Numbered from the stretch's first letter, positions 45,879-54,396 are shown. The stretch is 64,000 bases of DNA from Arthrobacter jinronghuae (GCF_025244825.1 NZ_CP104263.1:1612001-1676000); one strand, 5' to 3'. The notes: generated by a model not told the origin, from the letters alone. Translations and numbers: made by a program.

Positions 45879-46166
45879 TTACGCGTTGTTGTTGCTGTTG
45901 TGTCCGCGGTGGCCGGACTTGGCCAAGCCGCGGGCAACCATCAGACCGACCGTGAGGAAGGTGATGTATTCCATCGCCTGTGCGGCGTTGAACGCGTCAA
46001 GGCCGTTTTCGCTGGCGTTGTCGCCAACAACAGCTGCCGTGATGATCGTGGCAATAACGGCCAGGACGTAAACGGCGAATTCGAGGGTCCGCGTGGACAC
46101 CTTGATGTCATTGGCGTTGCGAACGGTGGTGTTCGTGTGCTCGTTGTGAGTCTGCGTATTAGCCAT
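45879..46166 (-). CDS. Small two-helix membrane protein, unknown
   Basis: A 95-residue protein with two predicted helices ('FAVYVLAVIATIITAAVVGD' and 'AMEYITFLTVGLMVARGLA') between an Asn/Thr/His-rich N-terminus ('NTQTHNEHTNTTVRNANDI') and a polar tail ending in four Asn-type residues. I do not recognise it. GAGGAG lies six bases before ATG and a good terminator follows, so it is a real single-gene unit, probably well expressed. Confidence 0.7.
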   Translation of the reverse strand: MANTQTHNEHTNTTVRNANDIKVSTRTLEFAVYVLAVIATIITAAVVGDNASENGLDAFNAAQAMEYITFLTVGLMVARGLAKSGHRGHNSNNNA

Positions 46167-46262
46167 GTGGTTCTCCTCAAGTAGTGGTGTGAGCGGCCTA
46201 TCGGCCATGCAACTTTGATCCCGCTACTGAAACCAGGTCGACATTTTCTCTACTGGAAAGAC

Positions 46263-46290
46263 ATTATCTGTAGGCCGACTAATAAGCAAA
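46263..46290 (-). promoter_or_regulatory. Possible promoter of the small membrane protein gene
   Basis: On the minus strand GATAAT (46263-46268) lies 16 bases after TTTGCT (46285-46290), about 95 bases upstream of the ATG. The -10 is good and the -35 weak. Confidence 0.35.
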
Positions 46291-46337
46291 CTTAGCTTTG
46301 ACCACCGAGCAGATCAGGCCGGTATGAACTGCGGGTT

Positions 46338-46374
46338 AAACAAAAGAAGGAACAGGTAAAAACCTGTTCCTTCT
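46338..46374 (-). terminator. Intrinsic terminator of the tRNA operon
   Basis: AGAAGGAACAGGT (46345-46357) and ACCTGTTCCTTCT (46362-46374) form a perfect 13-bp stem with an AAAA/TTTT loop. On the minus strand it is followed by TTTGTTT (46344-46338). It lies 22 bases past the last tRNA. Confidence 0.92.
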
Positions 46375-46396
46375 AAGCCGGCCAAAACCGGGGGAG

Positions 46397-46470
46397 AGCG
46401 GACGACGGGATTCGAACCCGCGACATCCACCTTGGCAAGGTGGTGCTCTAGCCAGCTGAGCTACGTCCGC
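46397..46470 (-). tRNA. tRNA-Gly (GCC)
   Basis: A 74-base cloverleaf with 7-bp acceptor stem GCGGACG/CGTCCGC, anticodon loop TTGCCAA (anticodon GCC) and T-loop TTCGAAT. CCA is not encoded. The same sequence occurs at 46624-46697 and 46970-47043. Confidence 0.96.
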
Positions 46471-46495
46471 AAATGCAAACAGTCGAAACTGTCCG

Positions 46496-46567
46496 TGCGC
46501 GATACTGGGATCGAACCAGTGACCTCTTCCGTGTCAGGGAAGCGCGCTACCGCTGCGCCAATCGCGC
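46496..46567 (-). tRNA. tRNA-Val (GAC)
   Basis: A 72-base cloverleaf with acceptor GCGCGAT/ATCGCGC, anticodon loop CTGACAC (anticodon GAC), discriminator A and T-loop TTCGATC. An identical copy is at 46726-46797. Confidence 0.95.
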
Positions 46568-46623
46568 CCTAAACTGCTCGGCCCGTTCAGGATTACTCCT
46601 GGAAAACCATAAGCAGAAGGGAG

Positions 46624-46697
46624 AGCGGACGACGGGATTCGAACCCGCGACATCCACCTTGGCAAGGTGGTGCTCTAGCCAGCTGAGCTACGTCCGC
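46624..46697 (-). tRNA. tRNA-Gly (GCC), second copy
   Basis: Identical to the gene at 46397-46470. Together with the following tRNA-Val it forms the duplicated Gly-Val unit. Confidence 0.96.
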
Positions 46698-46725
46698 AAG
46701 AAAAGCACTGAAACAGTACTGTTCG

Positions 46726-46797
46726 TGCGCGATACTGGGATCGAACCAGTGACCTCTTCCGTGTCAGGGAAGCGCGCTACCGCTGCGCCAATCGCGC
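46726..46797 (-). tRNA. tRNA-Val (GAC), second copy
   Basis: Identical to the gene at 46496-46567, anticodon GAC. Confidence 0.95.
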
Positions 46798-46828
46798 CCA
46801 TAAATGGGTTCTTTACAATCCACTGTGG

Positions 46829-46899
46829 AGGTGGGGACGGGATTCGAACCCGCGTATACGGCTTTGCAGGCCGCTGCCTCGCCTCTCGGCCACCCCACC
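46829..46899 (-). tRNA. tRNA-Cys (GCA)
   Basis: A 71-base cloverleaf with acceptor GGTGGGG/CCCCACC, anticodon loop CTGCAAA (anticodon GCA), discriminator T and T-loop TTCGAAT. Confidence 0.95.
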
Positions 46900-46969
46900 G
46901 TAACCGCCGCATAAAGCTTTGGAGAACCGAACCCGGCAAAACCGGGAGCGGCTTGTACAGTGACTTGCG

Positions 46970-47043
46970 AGCGGACGACGGGATTCGAACCCGCGACATC
47001 CACCTTGGCAAGGTGGTGCTCTAGCCAGCTGAGCTACGTCCGC
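46970..47043 (-). tRNA. tRNA-Gly (GCC), third copy
   Basis: Identical to the two other Gly genes. It is the promoter-proximal gene of the six-tRNA minus-strand operon. Confidence 0.96.
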
Positions 47044-47124
47044 ATGTTGATCAGGTGGGGAGCTATCGCCCCCGGATTGCTTGCGCTTTCCGCGGCGAAC
47101 CCCCGCTTTCCAACGAAGAAAAAC

Positions 47125-47152
47125 TCTATAGGACGTTTGCGGGTTCGTCCAA
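47125..47152 (-). promoter_or_regulatory. Promoter of the minus-strand tRNA operon
   Basis: On the minus strand TTGGAC (47147-47152) and TATAGA (47125-47130) are spaced by 16 bases, about 80 bases upstream of the first tRNA-Gly. Both hexamers are close to the sigma-70 consensus. Confidence 0.7.
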
Positions 47153-47175
47153 TCGGCCCCGGGAACGGCCCTGGT

Positions 47176-47204
47176 TTGGACTCGGGCGGGATCTGGGCTA
47201 GCAT
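47176..47204 (+). promoter_or_regulatory. Promoter of the plus-strand tRNA-Val
   Basis: TTGGAC (47176-47181) and TAGCAT (47199-47204) are spaced by 17 bases, 52 bases upstream of the tRNA. The -35 is the same as that of the divergent tRNA operon. Confidence 0.65.
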
Positions 47205-47256
47205 CTTTAGACGTTGGAGTGCTTCCGGGCGCATCAACGCGAGTGCACAAATTGAA

Positions 47257-47328
47257 GGGCGATTGGCGCAGTGGTAGCGCGCTTCGTTCACACCGAAGAG
47301 GTCACTGGTTCGAACCCAGTATCGCCCA
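47257..47328 (+). tRNA. tRNA-Val (CAC)
   Basis: A 72-base cloverleaf with acceptor GGGCGAT/ATCGCCC, anticodon loop TTCACAC (anticodon CAC), discriminator A and T-loop TTCGAAC. It is similar to the Val (GAC) genes on the other strand. Confidence 0.96.
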
Positions 47329-47338
47329 CCCTTCACTG

Positions 47339-47373
47339 GCCGTCACTTTCCTTCGGGAAGGTGGCGGCTTTTT
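47339..47373 (+). terminator. Intrinsic terminator of tRNA-Val
   Basis: GCCGTCACTTTCC and GGAAGGTGGCGGC pair around a TTCG tetraloop (47352-47355) with two G-T or mismatch positions, followed by TTTTT at 47369-47373. Confidence 0.92.
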
Positions 47374-47410
47374 GCGTCTATCTGGCGCCGGCTCCTTTTG
47401 GGGCGTAGTT

Positions 47411-48121
47411 ATGTCCTGCATCCACACTGCGGACCCAATGACTACGGAGCCAATCGTGACCCTTCCGGAAACCGGCCCGTTGCACGCACCCTTGGACGGG
47501 CTGCTTGCCACTTCCGCCGTGCGCCTGCCCTATCAGCACAACGTGCTGCTTCGCTCGTTCGTCCTCGAGCGGCCCGGCGGCAACATGATTGTTTACAACT
47601 CGCCGGGGATCAACAGCTCCGCGGAGGCCATCATGGACCGGGGTGGAGCTGCTCGGCTGCTGATCAACCACGCCCATGAAGCGATGTACGGAGCGCCGGA
47701 GTTCGATATTCCGGTATACGTCCATGAGGGGGACCGGGCCGAGGTGGCCGGGTCCCTTCCGGTGTCGGCCGTGTTTGACCGGCGTCAGATGATTGGCGAA
47801 GACCTTGAGGTAATTCCGACGCCGGGACACACTGCGGGCACAACAAACTACCTATGGAACAACGGGGAGAGGCGCTTCCTGTTCACCGGGGACTTCATCT
47901 GGATTGAGCACGGTGAGTGGAAAGCGGTGGTTCTGGACGAGCACCTTCGAGGCGATTACCTCGCCAGCCTCGCGCAGGTCCGTGATCTGGACTTTGACGT
48001 TCTCGTGCCGTGGGGCACTACGGACGACGGCCCTCCTTTCGGGCTGGTCGGAGGCAAGGATGAAATTCGAAGCCGCGTCGATGCCGTGATGGACCGGGTC
48101 CGCGCAGGCGGACGCCGCTAG
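47411..48121 (+). CDS. Metallo-beta-lactamase-fold protein with degenerate metal motif
   Basis: A 236-residue MBL-fold protein. The fold is clear from 'NMIVYNSPGINSSAEAIMD', 'VIPTPGHTAGTTNYLW' and 'RRFLFTGDFIWIEHGEW'. The first metal motif HxHxDH is changed to 'NHAHEAMYG', so the Asp and third His are missing, while the later His and Asp ('GHTAG', 'TGDF') remain. It may bind one metal only or have lost hydrolase activity. ATG 47411 is the longest reasonable start; ATG 47438 is an alternative. It stands after the tRNA-Val terminator. Confidence 0.78.
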   Translation: MSCIHTADPMTTEPIVTLPETGPLHAPLDGLLATSAVRLPYQHNVLLRSFVLERPGGNMIVYNSPGINSSAEAIMDRGGAARLLINHAHEAMYGAPEFDIPVYVHEGDRAEVAGSLPVSAVFDRRQMIGEDLEVIPTPGHTAGTTNYLWNNGERRFLFTGDFIWIEHGEWKAVVLDEHLRGDYLASLAQVRDLDFDVLVPWGTTDDGPPFGLVGGKDEIRSRVDAVMDRVRAGGRR

Positions 48122-48180
48122 GCACAGACCGTGCGGGGAGCCGAAAGCAGACTGTCACCGCCGGGTGGCAGACTGGAAAC

Positions 48181-49125
48181 ATGACTGAACCAGCACTGGC
48201 ACACGCAACCGAATACGGACGCATGTATTCGCGGTCGCTCTCCGAGCCGCCCACGGTCCCGTCCATCACCACGGTGATTTCCCAGGGATCTACGTCCCTG
48301 GACGGCTGGCACAGCTATATGGCCGCCTCCGCCGTCGTCAAGGATCCCAAACTCACCGCAGCCCTCGGCAGCCCGTCGCAGCTGCGCTCCGTGGTGAAGG
48401 AGGCGTCCTCGGCTTCGGAACGCTACCGCGACGCCGCCGCGCAGCGGGGTACACGCGTCCATTTCTACTGTGAGCAGGTTGCGCTCCGCGCTCTGGACCG
48501 CCCGCATGAACTCGAACGTGCCCGCGAGGAGCTTGCGGCCCGCGGCGAGCACCAGTTCGCGGACCGGTTCGACGAATGGTGGAAGCTCTACGACGTCCAG
48601 CCCATCGCGCCGGAAATCACCGTGTGGAACGCCGAGCTGGGCTACGCCGGCACCCTGGACCTGGTCGCTCGGATCGGCGGCCGGCTGTGCCTGATCGATT
48701 ACAAGACCAAGAACACCGACCGCGACGGGCAGGTGAAACAGCTGGATGACAAGGTCGTGATGCAGCTCGTCGCCGGGATGAAGGCACAGGAGTCGCTGGT
48801 CGACGCCGGTGCCGGCACCTGGGAGCCGTGGGCCTACGGACAGGACCCGCTGCTGCTGGGCGTCGCTGTTGGCCAGACGGAGGTGCGTCCCATGCGGGCC
48901 AATCCTGAGGTGTTGCCCCAGCACTGGTTCAAGTTCTGCGCATTGCGCCGGGTCTGGCAGACCAGTATTGATGCCGTTGCCGCCGGCCGTGCCCTGCTGC
49001 CCGTGCCGCCGCCCCCGGTCGGCGCGCACGAAGCCCCTGCTGCCCAGGCATCAGCCCCGGAGGCTGTACCTGCAGAGACTGCGGATCCACAGACTTCAGT
49101 GGCAGCGGGCGCTCCACAGGCCTGA
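48181..49125 (+). CDS. PD-(D/E)XK nuclease-superfamily protein
   Basis: A 314-residue protein with a RecB-like nuclease core: Glu145 in 'APEITVWNAELGYAGTLDLV', Asp160 in 'GTLDLV' and 'LCLIDYKTKN' (Asp173, Lys175) form the GxxDxxx...DxK site. The N-terminal 100 residues are a helical region with 'PSITTVISQG'. The last 50 residues are a Pro/Ala-rich tail without structure. A role in DNA repair or phage defence is possible but not shown; it stands alone upstream of def. Confidence 0.75.
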   Translation: MTEPALAHATEYGRMYSRSLSEPPTVPSITTVISQGSTSLDGWHSYMAASAVVKDPKLTAALGSPSQLRSVVKEASSASERYRDAAAQRGTRVHFYCEQVALRALDRPHELERAREELAARGEHQFADRFDEWWKLYDVQPIAPEITVWNAELGYAGTLDLVARIGGRLCLIDYKTKNTDRDGQVKQLDDKVVMQLVAGMKAQESLVDAGAGTWEPWAYGQDPLLLGVAVGQTEVRPMRANPEVLPQHWFKFCALRRVWQTSIDAVAAGRALLPVPPPPVGAHEAPAAQASAPEAVPAETADPQTSVAAGAPQA

Positions 49126-49199
49126 GCGTCCCGGCGGGCGGCGGAGCCAACTAGACTGGATTCCGATCCCCTGCAGCAAGAGTAAGGAACAAACCCCCG

Positions 49200-49796
49200 A
49201 TGGCCATCCTGACTATCCGCACGCTCGGCGACCCGGTCCTGCGGACCCGCGCCGAAGACGTGACCGACTTCGGCCCCGAACTGGCGAAGCTGGTAGCGGA
49301 CATGGAGGAAACCATGGAGGACGTCGAAGGTGCCGGGCTGGCAGCACCCCAGGTCGGCGTCAGCCTGCGGGTCTTCACCTACCGTGTGGACGGCCAGGCC
49401 GGGCATGTGGTCAATCCCGTCCTTGAACTGAGCGACGACCTCCAGCCGGACCATCTGGAGGGCTGCCTGTCCATCCCCGGGCTTGGCTACCAGACACCGC
49501 GCTTCCGCTGGGCCCGCGTCTCCGGCCAGGACCTGCACGGCAACCCGATCAGCATCGAGGGCGAAGGGATGCTGGCCCGCTGCTTCCAGCACGAAACGGA
49601 CCACCTGAACGGCGCTCTCTATATCGACCGGCTCGAAGGCGAGCAGCGCAAGGAAGCACTCCGGGCCATCCGGCAGCGCGAGTACGACGCGATCGCGGAC
49701 CGTACCGCAGCGCAGCGTGCCCAAAGCGTGGGCTCCAGCTTCGGTACCTTCGGCCAGGCGGCCAAGGGTACGTTCGGCACCCAGGCCGGAGCCTAG
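49200..49796 (+). CDS. def: Peptide deformylase
   Basis: A 198-residue Fe/Zn enzyme that removes the formyl group from nascent proteins. All three motifs are present: 'GLAAPQVG', 'EGCLSIPG' (metal Cys) and 'QHETDHLNG' (two metal His and catalytic Glu). The C-terminal 40 residues extend beyond the core, as in other actinobacteria. AAGGA lies upstream. The fmt gene starts at the base after its stop, so the two functionally linked genes are co-transcribed. Confidence 0.97.
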   Translation: MAILTIRTLGDPVLRTRAEDVTDFGPELAKLVADMEETMEDVEGAGLAAPQVGVSLRVFTYRVDGQAGHVVNPVLELSDDLQPDHLEGCLSIPGLGYQTPRFRWARVSGQDLHGNPISIEGEGMLARCFQHETDHLNGALYIDRLEGEQRKEALRAIRQREYDAIADRTAAQRAQSVGSSFGTFGQAAKGTFGTQAGA

Positions 49797-50738
49797 GTGA
49801 CCGCGGCACTTCGCGTCCTGTTTGCCGGCACACCCTCCGTGGCCGTGCCGTCCCTGGATGCCTTGGTTGACGCCGGATTCGACGTCGTCGGCGTCCTTAC
49901 CCGCCCCGATGCTCCGCTGGGCCGCAAGAAGGTCCTGACGCCCTCCCCGGTCGCCGCCCGCGCCGAGGAACTGGGCCTGCCCGTAATCCGCGCGTCGAAG
50001 GTGGACGACGAAGCCATCGCGGCGATTGCCGTCCTGGAGCCCGACGTCGCCGCGATCGTTGCGTACGGCGCACTCGTTCCGGCCCGCGCCCTCACCGTGC
50101 CCAAGCATGGCTGGATCAACCTGCACTTCTCGCTGCTGCCCGCCTGGCGCGGCGCGGCCCCCGTGCAGCACGCCGTCATTGCCGGTGACGACATCACGGG
50201 CGCGTCCACCTTCCTGCTCGAGACCGGGCTGGACACCGGCCCGGTCTACGGCACGCTCACGGAAACGGTGCGGCCCGAGGACACCAGCGGTGACCTGCTC
50301 GAACGCCTCTCGCACTCCGGTGCCGTCTTGTTGGCCCAGACACTCAGTGCGGTCGACGCCGGCGCTGCCGTACCGGTGCCGCAGCAGGGTGACATCACCC
50401 TGGCACCCAAGCTCAGCATCGACGATGCCCGTGTGGACTGGCAGCAGCCGGCCCTGGCTATCCGCCGCCGCATCAACGGCGTCACTCCCGAACCCGGCGC
50501 GTGGACCACCTGGGACGGCGCCCGGTTCAAGATCGGCGCGGCCAGACTGCGCTCCGACGTCACCGACCTGCGCCCCGGCCAGGTCCGCTTCACCGGCGGC
50601 GGGGACGCCGCCGCCGTCGTGGGGACCGGCTCGCACGGACTCGAACTGCTGCGTGTCCAGCCCGCAGGCAAGAAAATGATGCCGGGGGCCGACTGGGCCC
50701 GCGGCCTCGCCAACCGTGAGGACGTGGTCTTCGAATGA
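49797..50738 (+). CDS. fmt: Methionyl-tRNA formyltransferase
   Basis: A 313-residue enzyme that formylates initiator Met-tRNA with 10-formyl-THF. The N-terminal Rossmann domain has 'VLFAGTPSVAVPSLDAL' and the catalytic 'INLHFSLLPAWRGAAPVQHA'. The C-terminal tRNA-binding barrel starts near residue 205. The start is GTG 49797, directly after the def stop. It overlaps rsmB by four bases. Confidence 0.97.
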   Translation: MTAALRVLFAGTPSVAVPSLDALVDAGFDVVGVLTRPDAPLGRKKVLTPSPVAARAEELGLPVIRASKVDDEAIAAIAVLEPDVAAIVAYGALVPARALTVPKHGWINLHFSLLPAWRGAAPVQHAVIAGDDITGASTFLLETGLDTGPVYGTLTETVRPEDTSGDLLERLSHSGAVLLAQTLSAVDAGAAVPVPQQGDITLAPKLSIDDARVDWQQPALAIRRRINGVTPEPGAWTTWDGARFKIGAARLRSDVTDLRPGQVRFTGGGDAAAVVGTGSHGLELLRVQPAGKKMMPGADWARGLANREDVVFE

Positions 50739-52237
50739 CCCCCCAGCCCGACCAGCCCAACAAACACCGCAACGACAAGGGCCACGAACGCCGCCGCGCC
50801 GCCGTGAAGACCCGCACCGCCGCCGCCCCCGGCCAGCGCACCCGCGCAGCCGATCCGGCCCGGCTGGTCGCCTTTGAAGTGCTGCGCGCCGTCTCCGGCG
50901 AGGACGCCTACGCCAACCTCGTGCTGCCGAAAAGCATCCGTAAGCACCGGCTGGACAAGCGCGACGCCGGCTTCGCCACGGAACTGGCCTACGGCGCCCT
51001 GCGCGGCCAGGGCACCTATGACGCCATCCTCGCCAAGTGCGTGGACCGCCCGCTGGAACGCCTGGACCCCGCTGTCCTGGACGCCCTGCGCATCGGCACC
51101 CATCAGCTGCTGGCCATGCGCGTTCCGGCGCATGCCGCCCTCGACCAGACTGTGGGCCTGGCCCGTGCCGTCATCGGCGCCGGCCCGTCGGCACTGATCA
51201 ACGCGGTGCTGCGCAAGGTGTCCGCCCGCAGCCTGGACGAGTGGGTGGAGATCCTTACCGAAGGCGAAACCGACGCCGTTAAGCGCTCCGCCATTGAGCA
51301 CTCGCACCCGGAGTGGATTGTCCGGGCCCTGCGCCAGTCATTGGTGGCCCATGGACGCAGCGTCGACGAGATCACCGACCTGCTGCGTGCCGACAACGAC
51401 GCTCCCGTGGTGAATCTGGTCGCCCTGCCCGGCCTCGGCGACCTCGATGAGGCCCGCGCCGCCGGAGCAACCGACGGCGAGCTCGTGAAGGACTCCGCAC
51501 TGTTCTCCGCCGGCGACGTCGGCCGGCTGGACTCGGTCCGCGCCGGCACCACCCGGGTGCAGGACGCCGGCTCCCAGCTGGTCGCCCGTGCCCTGGCCGA
51601 ACTGGACCTCGGCGGCGCGTCCGTCGATGAAGACGGCGTCGAAAAGTGGCTGGACATGTGCGCCGGCCCCGGTGGCAAGGCGGCGCTGCTCGCCGCCCTC
51701 GCGCACGAATCCGGTGCCGTGCTGCTGGCCAACGAGCCCGCCCCGCACCGCGCGCAGCTGGTCCGCCAGGCCCTTGATGCCGTGCCCGGGGAAACCTGGA
51801 ACGTACGGACCGGAGACGGCCGCACCATCGCCGAAGACTACCCGGAGACCTTCGACCGGATCCTCGTCGACGCGCCCTGCACCGGCCTGGGCGCGCTGCG
51901 CCGCCGCCCGGAGTCCCGCTGGCGTCGCAAGCCCACCGACGTCGGCGAACTCGGTATCCTGCAGCGCGAGCTGCTCACCACCGCCGTGGACGCGGTAAAA
52001 CCCGGGGGCGTGGTGGCCTACGTAACGTGTTCCCCGCACCCTGCGGAAACCACCGCCGTCGTCGCCGACGTGATGCGCAAGCGCAACGACCTGGAACTGC
52101 TCGACGCCGGCGCCGCGCTGGACGCCGTCAGCCTGCCCGGTGCGCTGGAAGCCGGCCACGAGTCCACTGCCCAGCTGTGGCCGCACATCCACGCCACCGA
52201 CGCCATGTTCCTGGCGCTGATCCGCCGCAAAATCTAG
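50735..52237 (+). CDS. rsmB: 16S rRNA (cytosine-5)-methyltransferase RsmB/Sun
   Basis: A 500-residue RNA methyltransferase. A basic N-terminal leader of about 40 residues precedes the NusB-like RNA-binding domain. The SAM-binding core has '[18 protein letters not shown]', '[19 protein letters not shown]' (motif IV Cys) and '[14 protein letters not shown]' (motif VI catalytic Cys). It modifies C967 of 16S rRNA in E. coli. ATG overlaps the fmt stop. Confidence 0.93.
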   Translation: MTPQPDQPNKHRNDKGHERRRAAVKTRTAAAPGQRTRAADPARLVAFEVLRAVSGEDAYANLVLPKSIRKHRLDKRDAGFATELAYGALRGQGTYDAILAKCVDRPLERLDPAVLDALRIGTHQLLAMRVPAHAALDQTVGLARAVIGAGPSALINAVLRKVSARSLDEWVEILTEGETDAVKRSAIEHSHPEWIVRALRQSLVAHGRSVDEITDLLRADNDAPVVNLVALPGLGDLDEARAAGATDGELVKDSALFSAGDVGRLDSVRAGTTRVQDAGSQLVARALAELDLGGASVDEDGVEKWLDMCAGPGGKAALLAALAHESGAVLLANEPAPHRAQLVRQALDAVPGETWNVRTGDGRTIAEDYPETFDRILVDAPCTGLGALRRRPESRWRRKPTDVGELGILQRELLTTAVDAVKPGGVVAYVTCSPHPAETTAVVADVMRKRNDLELLDAGAALDAVSLPGALEAGHESTAQLWPHIHATDAMFLALIRRKI

Positions 52238-52247
52238 GAGAACCTTC

Positions 52248-52916
52248 GTGAGCAAGTGCTGCATTAACCCGAGCATCCTCTCGGCCGACTTCGTGAACCT
52301 CGAAGCCGAGCTCCAGCGGATCAGTGCGGCGGACGCCGTGCACGTGGACGTGATGGACAACCACTTCGTCCCGAACCTGACCATCGGGCTGCCCGTGGTG
52401 GAACGGATCCAGCAGGTGTCCGCACTGCCGCTGGACGCGCACCTGATGATCGCCGACGTCGACCGCTGGGCGCCGCTGTACGCCGAGGCCGGCCTCGCGT
52501 CCGTGACCTTCCATGTAGAAGCGTCGACAGCGCCGATCAAGCTCGCCCGCGACCTGCGGGAGCGCGGTGCGAAGGCAGGCATGGCCCTCCGCCCGGCGAC
52601 TCCGGTGGAGCCGTACCTGGACATGCTGTCCGAGCTGGACATGCTGCTGATCATGACGGTGGAGCCGGGCTTCGGTGGACAGAAGTTCCTCGACGTGACG
52701 CTGCCCAAGATCCGGCGGGCCGCCGAGGCCGTCCGCGGCTCCGGGCTGCCGCTGGCTATCCAGGTAGACGGTGGAATCTCGCCGGAGACTATCGAACGGG
52801 CAGCCGAGGCCGGCGCGAATGTGTTCGTGGCCGGCTCGGCCGTGTACGGCGCTGGTGATCCCAATGACGCTATCCGCAAATTGCGCGCATCTGCCGAAGC
52901 GGCTGTGCAAGAATAG
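52248..52916 (+). CDS. rpe: Ribulose-phosphate 3-epimerase
   Basis: A 222-residue TIM-barrel enzyme that interconverts ribulose-5-phosphate and xylulose-5-phosphate in the pentose phosphate pathway. Motifs are '[11 protein letters not shown]', '[14 protein letters not shown]' (metal His and Asp), 'HLMI', '[12 protein letters not shown]' and 'IQVDGGIS'. The start is GTG 52248, 10 bases after rsmB, with AGGAGAA upstream. It is the last gene of the def-fmt-rsmB-rpe run. Confidence 0.96.
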   Translation: MSKCCINPSILSADFVNLEAELQRISAADAVHVDVMDNHFVPNLTIGLPVVERIQQVSALPLDAHLMIADVDRWAPLYAEAGLASVTFHVEASTAPIKLARDLRERGAKAGMALRPATPVEPYLDMLSELDMLLIMTVEPGFGGQKFLDVTLPKIRRAAEAVRGSGLPLAIQVDGGISPETIERAAEAGANVFVAGSAVYGAGDPNDAIRKLRASAEAAVQE

Positions 52917-52926
52917 CTAGCAACAA

Positions 52927-53070
52927 ACGTGCTCCGGGGTCGGTGTAATTCCGAACCGGCGGTTATAGTCCGCGACCCGCACTGCTGATCCGAGAACCTC
53001 GGGGAGGCGGTTCGGTTGAATCGGTGAAATTCCGATACCGACAGTTAAAGTCTGGATGGGAGAAGCACGT
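52927..53070 (+). promoter_or_regulatory. FMN riboswitch (RFN element)
   Basis: The aptamer is complete: P1 is ACGTGCT (52927-52933) with AGCACGT (53064-53070). Conserved pieces in order are ATTCCGAACCGGCGG, AGTCCGCGA, TGAAATTCCGATACCGACAG and AGTCTGGATGGGAGA. It senses FMN and should shut off the downstream transporter gene when FMN is plentiful. Confidence 0.95.
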
Positions 53071-53104
53071 GCAGTTTGTTGTTCCGCCGGCTTTGCTGAC
53101 CCTT

Positions 53105-53135
53105 CGAGGTCCCCTTTTGCAGGGGTGACCCCTCG
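53105..53135 (+). promoter_or_regulatory. Expression-platform hairpin of the FMN riboswitch
   Basis: GGTCCCC (53108-53114) can pair with GGGG-TG-ACC (53122-53130, two-base bulge), and CGAGG/CCTCG extend it in an alternative register. It is 70 bases before the transporter start. It lacks a clear U-run, so control may be at translation or by Rho rather than by intrinsic termination. Confidence 0.5.
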
Positions 53136-53205
53136 GACCGGTCGCACCCCGGCGACGCATCGTACTGTCGTACCCCCGGAGCACCCGCTTAGGGATAAGG
53201 ACGAC

Positions 53206-53889
53206 ATGGATTTTCTGCGATGGCTCTTTGAGGCACAGATTCCGGTGGGCTCAAGCTCACTGCTGGTGCGCGAACTGGTGGGCAACATCTTCGGGTTGCT
53301 CAGCGCCTTCGGCGGTATGCGCCGTAAAGTGTGGGCCTGGCCGGTCGGCATCCTGGGCAACTTGCTCCTGCTGACCGTCTTCCTCGGCTCCATGTTCGGC
53401 GGGGCCGATACGGCCACCCTGCTGGGCCAGGCGGGCCGGCAGATCATGTTCATTGCGGTGTCCATCTACGGCTGGCGGCGCTGGCAGCAGAGCAAGTCCC
53501 ACGGCGAGAGTGCCGTGACCCCGCAGTGGGCCTCCACCCGGGAACGAATCGGGTTGGTGACGATCATGCTGTTGGGCACCGTTGCCCTGACACCGGTCTT
53601 CGCCCGACTCGGTTCCTACGAACCGGTGTGGGCCGACGCCTGGACCTTCGTCGGTTCGCTGCTGGCCACTTACGGCATGGCCAAGGGGTGGGTCGAGTTC
53701 TGGCTCATCTGGGTGGCCGTGGACATAGTGGGCGTCCCGCTGCTCTTCAGCGCCGGTTACTACGCCACAGCCTTTATGTACCTCTTCTACGGCGGCTTCA
53801 CCCTTGCCGGCTTCTTCGTCTGGTGGAAGGCCAAGCGCGACGAGAAGCCGCAGGTGGAAGTGATGATGCCTGATCCGCGGACGCGGTAA
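53206..53889 (+). CDS. pnuX: PnuC-family riboflavin transporter (PnuX type)
   Basis: A 227-residue membrane protein with about seven helices of the PnuC family: 'GNIFGLLSAFGGMRRKVWAW' then PVGI, 'QIMFIAVSIYGWRRWQQS' and 'FWLIWVAVDIVGVPLLFSAG'. PnuC proteins import nicotinamide riboside, but members behind an FMN riboswitch (PnuX, shown in Corynebacterium) import riboflavin. The frame is open upstream through the riboswitch, but ATG 53206 with AAGGA six bases upstream is the start. Confidence 0.9.
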   Translation: MDFLRWLFEAQIPVGSSSLLVRELVGNIFGLLSAFGGMRRKVWAWPVGILGNLLLLTVFLGSMFGGADTATLLGQAGRQIMFIAVSIYGWRRWQQSKSHGESAVTPQWASTRERIGLVTIMLLGTVALTPVFARLGSYEPVWADAWTFVGSLLATYGMAKGWVEFWLIWVAVDIVGVPLLFSAGYYATAFMYLFYGGFTLAGFFVWWKAKRDEKPQVEVMMPDPRTR

Positions 53890-53964
53890 AGAACCCGTGG
53901 CCGGCAGCTAAACCCGGGTCCGGCGTCCAGGATGGAAGCCGGACCGGCAACGAGGAGGCGCACC

Positions 53965-54396
53965 ATGGAAGCAACCAGCACCAGCGTCAGCAGCTTCATC
54001 GACGGTGTGGCATCGCCCGTTCGCCGCCGCGACGCCCAGACCCTGGTCGCGCTGATGACGCGGATCACGGGCGAGCAGCCAGCCATGTGGGGGCCGTCGA
54101 TTGTCGGCTTCGGCAGCTACCACTACAAATACGCCAGCGGCCGGGAAGGCAACGCCGGGGCGGCGGCATTTTCTCCGCGCAAGGGCGCCACCACGGTATA
54201 TCTTCCTGACGGAGTGGACACGTACACCGAGCAACTGTCCCGTCTCGGCAACCACACGACGGGTGCGGGCTGCCTCTACATCAAGGATCTGGCTAAGGTG
54301 GACCTGGATGTCCTCGGAGGGATCATTGCCGAGTCCTACCGGCGCGTTACCGCGGAAACCCCGGGCAGCGGAGTCGACCCAAAGGATGACTCATGA
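53965..54396 (+). CDS. DUF1801 (YdhG-like) domain protein
   Basis: A 143-residue protein with the DUF1801 pattern 'RRRDAQTLVALMTRITGEQP', 'MWGPSIVGFGSYHYKYASGR' and 'KGATTVYLPDG'. The fold is of the YdhG type; the function is not known. GAGGAGG precedes ATG 53965. The AlkC-like gene starts 71 bases later on the same strand. Confidence 0.88.
   Translation: MEATSTSVSSFIDGVASPVRRRDAQTLVALMTRITGEQPAMWGPSIVGFGSYHYKYASGREGNAGAAAFSPRKGATTVYLPDGVDTYTEQLSRLGNHTTGAGCLYIKDLAKVDLDVLGGIIAESYRRVTAETPGSGVDPKDDS

Noticed and set aside
46397..47328. Integrated element at the tRNA cluster
   Set aside because: No integrase, no duplicated tRNA 3' ends flanking foreign genes, and the neighbouring genes have ordinary composition; the repeats are whole tRNA genes.
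48834..50636. Minus-strand open frame of 600 codons opposite def and fmt
   Set aside because: It is antisense to two certain housekeeping genes and shows no domain.
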